Below are positions 60,319 through 64,000 of a stretch of DNA of 64,000 bases, piece after piece. Location of the stretch: assembly GCF_036203305.1 (NCBI RefSeq), contig NZ_CP108131.1:5146001-5210000 (forward strand), in the 5' to 3' direction. The stretch comes from Streptomyces sp. NBC_00190 (GTDB lineage Bacteria > Actinomycetota > Actinomycetes > Streptomycetales > Streptomycetaceae). The notes below the pieces were generated by a model that worked only from the letters and a program-made list of their open reading frames with translations, ran no database searches and was not told the origin of the DNA. The position numbers and the translations under genes are program-made. Each line of letters starts with the position of its first letter. Position 1 is the first letter of the stretch.

Positions 60319-60735
60319 CTACGCGCCGGCGCAGTTCGGGCACACCCCGCGGTACGTCACCTCGACCGCCGACACGACGAAGCCGAAGCGCTCCGTGTCC
60401 GGCAGGTCGGCCAGCGGGTTGCCCGCCGGGTGGACGTCGCGGATCGCGCCGCATTGGGCGCAGACCAGGTGCTGGTGCGGCCGGTGGGCGTTCGGGTCGT
60501 ACCGCTTGGCGCGGCGGTCCGTGGAGACTTCCAGGACTTCACCCAGGGACACGAGCTCACCCAGCGTGTTGTAGACCGTCGCCCGGGAGATCTCCGGCAG
60601 CTTGGCCACGGCGCGCGCGTGTACTTCGTCGGCCGTCAGGTGAACGTGGTCACCGTCGAGCACCTCGGCCACGACGCGCCGCTGTGCGGTCATGCGCCAT
60701 CCGCGTCCGCGAAGTCGTTCCAGCAGGTCACTCAT
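60319..60735 (-). CDS. Fur/PerR-family regulator of catalase
   Basis: The 138-residue protein has the winged helix (TAQRRVVAEVL, SRATVYNTLGELVSLG), the metal-binding RPHQHLVC and zinc pairs CAQC and CPNC. It is divergent from the catalase gene, a typical arrangement for peroxide-sensing CatR/FurA-type repressors in Streptomyces. TAGGCT lies 7 nt before ATG 60735, so its mRNA is nearly leaderless. The inverted repeat at 60802-60820 is its likely site. Confidence 0.9.
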   Translation of the reverse strand: MSDLLERLRGRGWRMTAQRRVVAEVLDGDHVHLTADEVHARAVAKLPEISRATVYNTLGELVSLGEVLEVSTDRRAKRYDPNAHRPHQHLVCAQCGAIRDVHPAGNPLADLPDTERFGFVVSAVEVTYRGVCPNCAGA

Positions 60736-60742
60736 AGGCACC

Positions 60743-60748
60743 AGCCTA
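60743..60748 (-). promoter_or_regulatory. -10 box of the Fur-family gene
   Basis: TAGGCT on the minus strand ends 7 nt before ATG 60735. Confidence 0.5.
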
Positions 60749-60801
60749 ACAGCGAGGGGACTGGGTGTAACTCCCGAACCAGTGCGGACTTGGATACTTA
60801 C

Positions 60802-60829
60802 TTGACTTAGACAAAGTCCATTGTAGGGT
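60802..60829 (+). promoter_or_regulatory. Catalase promoter with overlapping operator
   Basis: -35 TTGACT (60802-60807), 16 bases, -10 TAGGGT (60824-60829). An inverted repeat TTGACTT-AGACA-AAGTCCA (60802-60820) overlaps the -35 and fills most of the spacer, so a bound Fur-family dimer would block RNA polymerase. Confidence 0.8.
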
Positions 60830-60883
60830 CGAGTGCGGCACAGGCCGAGGACAGGACATGCAGGAATGACGCAGGAGGCGCAC

Positions 60884-62335
60884 GTGACGCAGGGACCGCT
60901 CACCACGGAGGCCGGGGCTCCGGTCGCCGACAACCAGAACAGCGAGACCGCCGGCGTCGGCGGCCCCGTCCTGGTCCAGGACCAGCTGCTGCTGGAAAAG
61001 CTGGCGCACTTCAACCGTGAGCGCATCCCGGAGCGCGTGGTGCACGCCCGCGGCGCCGGTGCGTACGGCACCTTCACGCTGACCCGTGACGTCTCGCGGT
61101 GGACCCGCGCCGCGTTCCTGTCCGAGGTCGGCAAGGAGACCGAGACCTTCCTGCGGTTCTCCACCGTGGCGGGCAACCTCGGCAGCGCCGACGCCGTGCG
61201 CGACCCCCGCGGCTGGGCGCTGAAGTTCTACACCGAAGAGGGCAACTACGACCTCGTCGGCAACAACACCCCGGTGTTCTTCATCAAGGACGCCATCAAG
61301 TTCCCCGACTTCATCCACACCCAGAAGCGCGACCCGTACACGGGCTCGCAGGAGGCGGACAACGTCTGGGACTTCTGGGGTCTGTCGCCCGAGTCGACCC
61401 ACCAGGTGACCTGGCTGTTCGGTGACCGCGGCATACCGGCGTCCTACCGCCACATGAACGGCTACGGCTCGCACACGTTCCAGTGGAACAACGAGGCCGG
61501 TGAGGTCTTCTGGGTCAAGTACCACTTCAAGACCGACCAGGGCATCGAGAACCTCACCCAGGCCGAGGCCAACAAGCTCGCCGGTGAGGACCCCGACTCG
61601 CACCAGCGCGACCTGCGCGAGGCCATCGAGCGCGGTGACTTCCCGACCTGGACCGTGCAGGTCCAGATCATGCCGGCGGCCGAGGCGGCCGGGTACCGCT
61701 TCAACCCGTTCGACCTCACCAAGGTGTGGCCGCACGAGGACTACCCGCCGATCGAGATCGGCAAGCTGGAGCTCAACCGCAACCCGGAGAACGTCTTCGC
61801 CGAGGTCGAGCAGAGCATCTTCAGCCCGGCTCATTTCGTACCCGGCATCGGTCCGTCCCCGGACAAGATGCTCCAGGGTCGTCTCTTCGGCTACGGCGAC
61901 GCGCACCGCTACCGCGTCGGCATCAACGCCGACCACCTGCCGGTGAACCGTCCGCACGCCACCGAGGCGCGCACCAACTCCCGTGACGGCTACCTGTACG
62001 ACGGTCGCCACAAGGGCGCGAAGAACTACGAGCCGAACTCCTTCGGTGGCCCGCACCAGACGGACCGCCCGCTGTGGCAGCCCATCGACGTGACCGGCGG
62101 CACGGGCAACCACGCCGCCGCCGTGCACAGCGAGGACAACGACTTCGTCCAGGCGGGCAACCTCTACCGCCTGTACTCCGAGGACGAGAAGTCCCGTCTG
62201 ATCGAGAACCTGGCCGGCTTCATCGCCAAGGTCTCCCGTGACGACATCGCCGAGCGCGCGATCAACAACTTCCGCCAGGCGGACGGCGACTTCGGCAAGC
62301 GGCTGGAAGCCGCGGTCCAGGCCCTCCGCGGCTGA
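60884..62335 (+). CDS. Heme catalase (clade-3-type small subunit)
   Basis: Catalase converts H2O2 to water and oxygen. The 483-residue protein, the standard small-subunit length, shows the distal His in [18 protein letters not shown] (near residue 54), the Asn in VGNNTPVFF, and the heme-ligand Tyr in [14 protein letters not shown] near residue 337. GTG 60884 is chosen because AGGAGG lies 5 nt upstream; ATG 60866 has no such site. Control by the divergent Fur-family regulator is likely. Confidence 0.96.
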   Translation: MTQGPLTTEAGAPVADNQNSETAGVGGPVLVQDQLLLEKLAHFNRERIPERVVHARGAGAYGTFTLTRDVSRWTRAAFLSEVGKETETFLRFSTVAGNLGSADAVRDPRGWALKFYTEEGNYDLVGNNTPVFFIKDAIKFPDFIHTQKRDPYTGSQEADNVWDFWGLSPESTHQVTWLFGDRGIPASYRHMNGYGSHTFQWNNEAGEVFWVKYHFKTDQGIENLTQAEANKLAGEDPDSHQRDLREAIERGDFPTWTVQVQIMPAAEAAGYRFNPFDLTKVWPHEDYPPIEIGKLELNRNPENVFAEVEQSIFSPAHFVPGIGPSPDKMLQGRLFGYGDAHRYRVGINADHLPVNRPHATEARTNSRDGYLYDGRHKGAKNYEPNSFGGPHQTDRPLWQPIDVTGGTGNHAAAVHSEDNDFVQAGNLYRLYSEDEKSRLIENLAGFIAKVSRDDIAERAINNFRQADGDFGKRLEAAVQALRG

Positions 62336-62357
62336 TCCGGATCGCTTGCCGTAGCAG

Positions 62358-62397
62358 GACGGCGGGCCGGAACCCCACGGGGTTCCGGCCCGCCGTC
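62358..62397. terminator. Bidirectional terminator after catalase
   Basis: A stem of up to 19 bp (62358-62376 with 62379-62397) between convergent catalase and CBS genes. Confidence 0.85.
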
Positions 62398-62400
62398 GTT

Positions 62401-62793
62401 CTATGCGGGAACCGTCCGCCGCGCCGGGACCCAGCAGCGGATGACGTCGCGTACGGAGACGATGCCCACCGGGCCGCCGTTCTCCAGCACGATCAGATGC
62501 CGGAAACCGCCGTGGGCCATCGCCTCGGCGGCTTCCTGCACAGTGGCGTCGGGGGTGCAGAACACGACGTTGTTGGTGGTGTGCGCGCCCACGCACTCGC
62601 GGTCGGGATCGTGGCCCGCGCCGATGGAGTTGAGGATGTCGCGCTCGGTCAGGATGCCGATTCCGCTGTGCTCGGGGTCGAGTACGACGGCCGCGCCGAC
62701 GCGCCGGCCGGACATCAGGCAGGCTGCCTGACGCAGGGTATGTGCGGGTCCGAGGGTGAGGATCACGGTGCTCATTGCGTCACGGACGAGCAT
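62401..62793 (-). CDS. CBS-domain pair protein
   Basis: The 130-residue protein consists of two CBS motifs (AMSTVILTLGPAHTLRQAACLM ... GIGILTERDIL; NNVVFCTPDATVQEAAEAM ... GIVSVRDVIR), which form a Bateman module that binds adenine nucleotides. It has no attached enzyme, so it is a stand-alone energy or NAD(P) sensor of unknown partner. ATG 62793 is 11 nt after AGGAGG. The further upstream ATG adds only a short tail. Confidence 0.88.
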   Translation of the reverse strand: MLVRDAMSTVILTLGPAHTLRQAACLMSGRRVGAAVVLDPEHSGIGILTERDILNSIGAGHDPDRECVGAHTTNNVVFCTPDATVQEAAEAMAHGGFRHLIVLENGGPVGIVSVRDVIRCWVPARRTVPA

Positions 62794-62929
62794 GAAGAGA
62801 GCCACCTCCTGGTGAGTCCCGCCGCTTGGGTGGGGTGCGGCAGGCAATCCAAGAGAATGGATTCACAAGCGCACAAGCGGGCGGATTCTCAGATTCCCAC
62901 GGACACGCAGGGTCAACAAGAGGGCACGC

Positions 62930-63733
62930 TCAGGCGCGTGGGCGCAAGAGCTCCAGCATCTCCTCGTGGAGGAGCCCGTTCGAGGCCGCCGCGTTCCCGC
63001 CGTGCACCCCGTCCGCCCCGTCCAGGCTGGTGAAACGGCCGCCCGCCTCCTGGACCACGACCGCGATCGCGGCCATGTCCCACAGGTTCAGCTCCGGCTC
63101 GGCGCACAGGTCCAGCGAGCCCTCCGCAACCATCATGTACGGCCAGAAGTCGCCGTAGCCGCGGGTACGCCAGCACGCGCGGGTCAGGTCCAGGAATCCG
63201 GGGAGGCGGCCCTGCTCCTCCCAGCCGCTCAGCGAGGAGTACGCGAACGAGGCGTCGGCCAGCGTGCCCACCTTCGACACGCCGATCGCGCTGGTCGCGC
63301 CGAGCGCGCCGCCCGCGAAGGCGCCCCCGCCCTGCGCGGCCCACCAGCGCCGGCCCAGCGCCGGCGCCGACACCACGCCGACCACCGGGCGGAAGACCCC
63401 GTCGGCGCCCTCGGCCATCAGGGAGATCAGGGTCGCCCAGACGGGCACCCCGCGCACGTAGTTCTTCGTGCCGTCGATCGGGTCCACGACCCAGCGGCGC
63501 GGGCCGCTGCCCTTGAGGCCGTACTCCTCGCCCAGGATCGCGTCGCCCGGCCGCGCGGCCGCGACGCCCGCGCGGATGATCTCCTCGGCGGCCTTGTCCG
63601 CCTCACTCACCGGGGTCATGTCCGGCTTCGTCTCGACCTTCAGGTCGAGGGCACGGAACCGCTCCATCGTGGCGACGTCCGCCGCGTCGGCGAGTTCGAG
63701 GGCAAGGCGCAGGTCATCGTCATACTCGGACAT
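62930..63733 (-). CDS. hisN: Inositol-monophosphatase family phosphatase, probable HisN
   Basis: The 267-residue protein has DAILGEEYG (metal Glu pair), WVVDPIDGTKNYVRG (Asp-Pro-Ile-Asp-Gly-Thr motif) and ELNLWDMAA (W-D motif). In Streptomyces this protein serves as the histidinol-phosphate phosphatase of histidine synthesis; the motif set alone cannot separate it from other IMPases. TACTGT lies 6 nt before ATG 63733, which fits leaderless expression. Confidence 0.85.
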   Translation of the reverse strand: MSEYDDDLRLALELADAADVATMERFRALDLKVETKPDMTPVSEADKAAEEIIRAGVAAARPGDAILGEEYGLKGSGPRRWVVDPIDGTKNYVRGVPVWATLISLMAEGADGVFRPVVGVVSAPALGRRWWAAQGGGAFAGGALGATSAIGVSKVGTLADASFAYSSLSGWEEQGRLPGFLDLTRACWRTRGYGDFWPYMMVAEGSLDLCAEPELNLWDMAAIAVVVQEAGGRFTSLDGADGVHGGNAAASNGLLHEEMLELLRPRA

Positions 63734-63739
63734 GGCCGA

Positions 63740-63745
63740 ACAGTA
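63740..63745 (-). promoter_or_regulatory. -10 box of a leaderless hisN promoter
   Basis: TACTGT on the minus strand ends 6 nt before ATG 63733. Confidence 0.5.
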
Positions 63746-63834
63746 TCGCGGGCGGTGGCGCGGCCGGGACGCGCCCTTGACAGGATCTGTCGCCCCGTCA
63801 ACTCTGGCCGTGAAGCCAAACGGGGGAGGCGCAT

Positions 63835-64000
63835 GTGCCGGCAGCCCGGGAAACCCTGCTGGAGGCGGCGGGAGCGGCGCTCGCGGCGCGCCCCTGGCCG
63901 GCCGTGCGGATGGTGGACGTGGCGGCGGCCGCCGGGGTGTCCCGGCAGACCCTCTACAACGAGTTCGGCGGCAAGCACGGCCTCGGCCGCGCCCTGGTCC
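63835..64000 (+). CDS. TetR-family regulator (3' part beyond window)
   Basis: GTG 63835 with GGGGGAGG upstream opens ARETLLEAAGAALAARPW and DVAAAAGVSRQTLYNEFGGK, a TetR helix-turn-helix. The ligand domain is outside the window. Confidence 0.85.
   Translation, partial: MPAARETLLEAAGAALAARPWPAVRMVDVAAAAGVSRQTLYNEFGGKHGLGRALV

Overview
The window is high-GC actinobacterial chromosome with dense, strongly third-position-GC coding on both strands. The gene content (WblC/WhiB7, AdnAB, mycoredoxin, UvrD2, MoeZ, DUF3492 glycosyltransferase, Sel1 protein, AIM24 cluster) and the GTG starts and TAnnnT promoters point to Streptomyces or a close relative. It looks like core chromosome: there is no integrase, transposase, phage gene or CRISPR array, and base composition is uniform.

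Layout. 1-4.7 kb: a magnesium-related group (DUF1003 protein cut by the left edge, a soluble MgtE-N/CBS protein, CorA) with a lipoprotein and an unknown protein. 5-12.5 kb: SUFU-like and DUF6758 proteins, a PHP phosphoesterase, MarC, a 50-residue conserved protein, an alpha/beta hydrolase, a DEAD-box RNA helicase that appears to use a CTG start, and a ferritin-like/MiaE-like protein. 12.5-16.8 kb: small membrane protein, DUF3107, TetR regulator, acidic protein, alpha/beta hydrolase, and a DUF3152 zincin-like protein. 17-21.4 kb: a tightly overlapping four-gene operon (DUF3492/PelF-like glycosyltransferase, polytopic membrane protein, sugar-nucleotide epimerase-like protein, spherulin-4-like protein) that resembles parts of Pel/galactosaminogalactan systems; moeZ follows.

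22.7-27.8 kb: a TAP-like lipoprotein hydrolase, a large flippase-like protein with a kinase-like centre, and an alkyltransferase-like (ATL) DNA-lesion protein. 28-41.5 kb: a DNA-repair and stress block, adnA-adnB-M20 peptidase-nudC-mrx1-uvrD2-wblC, in the order also known for the Mycobacterium tuberculosis region Rv3202c to Rv3197A. WblC has a classic autoregulated promoter, a roughly 610-nt leader with a 108-codon upstream ORF, and an attenuator. 41.6-57.9 kb continues the same mycobacterial neighbourhood (ABC1 kinase, DUF2342 zincin, PDZ/Lon-like protease, UPF0182) with a ThiF protein, a YgjP-like peptidase, a TerD-AIM24 trio, a NUDIX hydrolase, an SDR protein, and MoaE with a degenerate copy of its own 3' end.

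57.9-64 kb: two identical initiator tRNA genes flank a large Sel1-repeat protein. A divergent Fur-family regulator/catalase pair follows, with an inverted repeat inside the catalase promoter, then a CBS protein, hisN, and a TetR regulator cut by the right edge. At least twelve genes have a TAnnnT -10 box placed 6-7 nt before the start codon, the geometry of leaderless transcripts.
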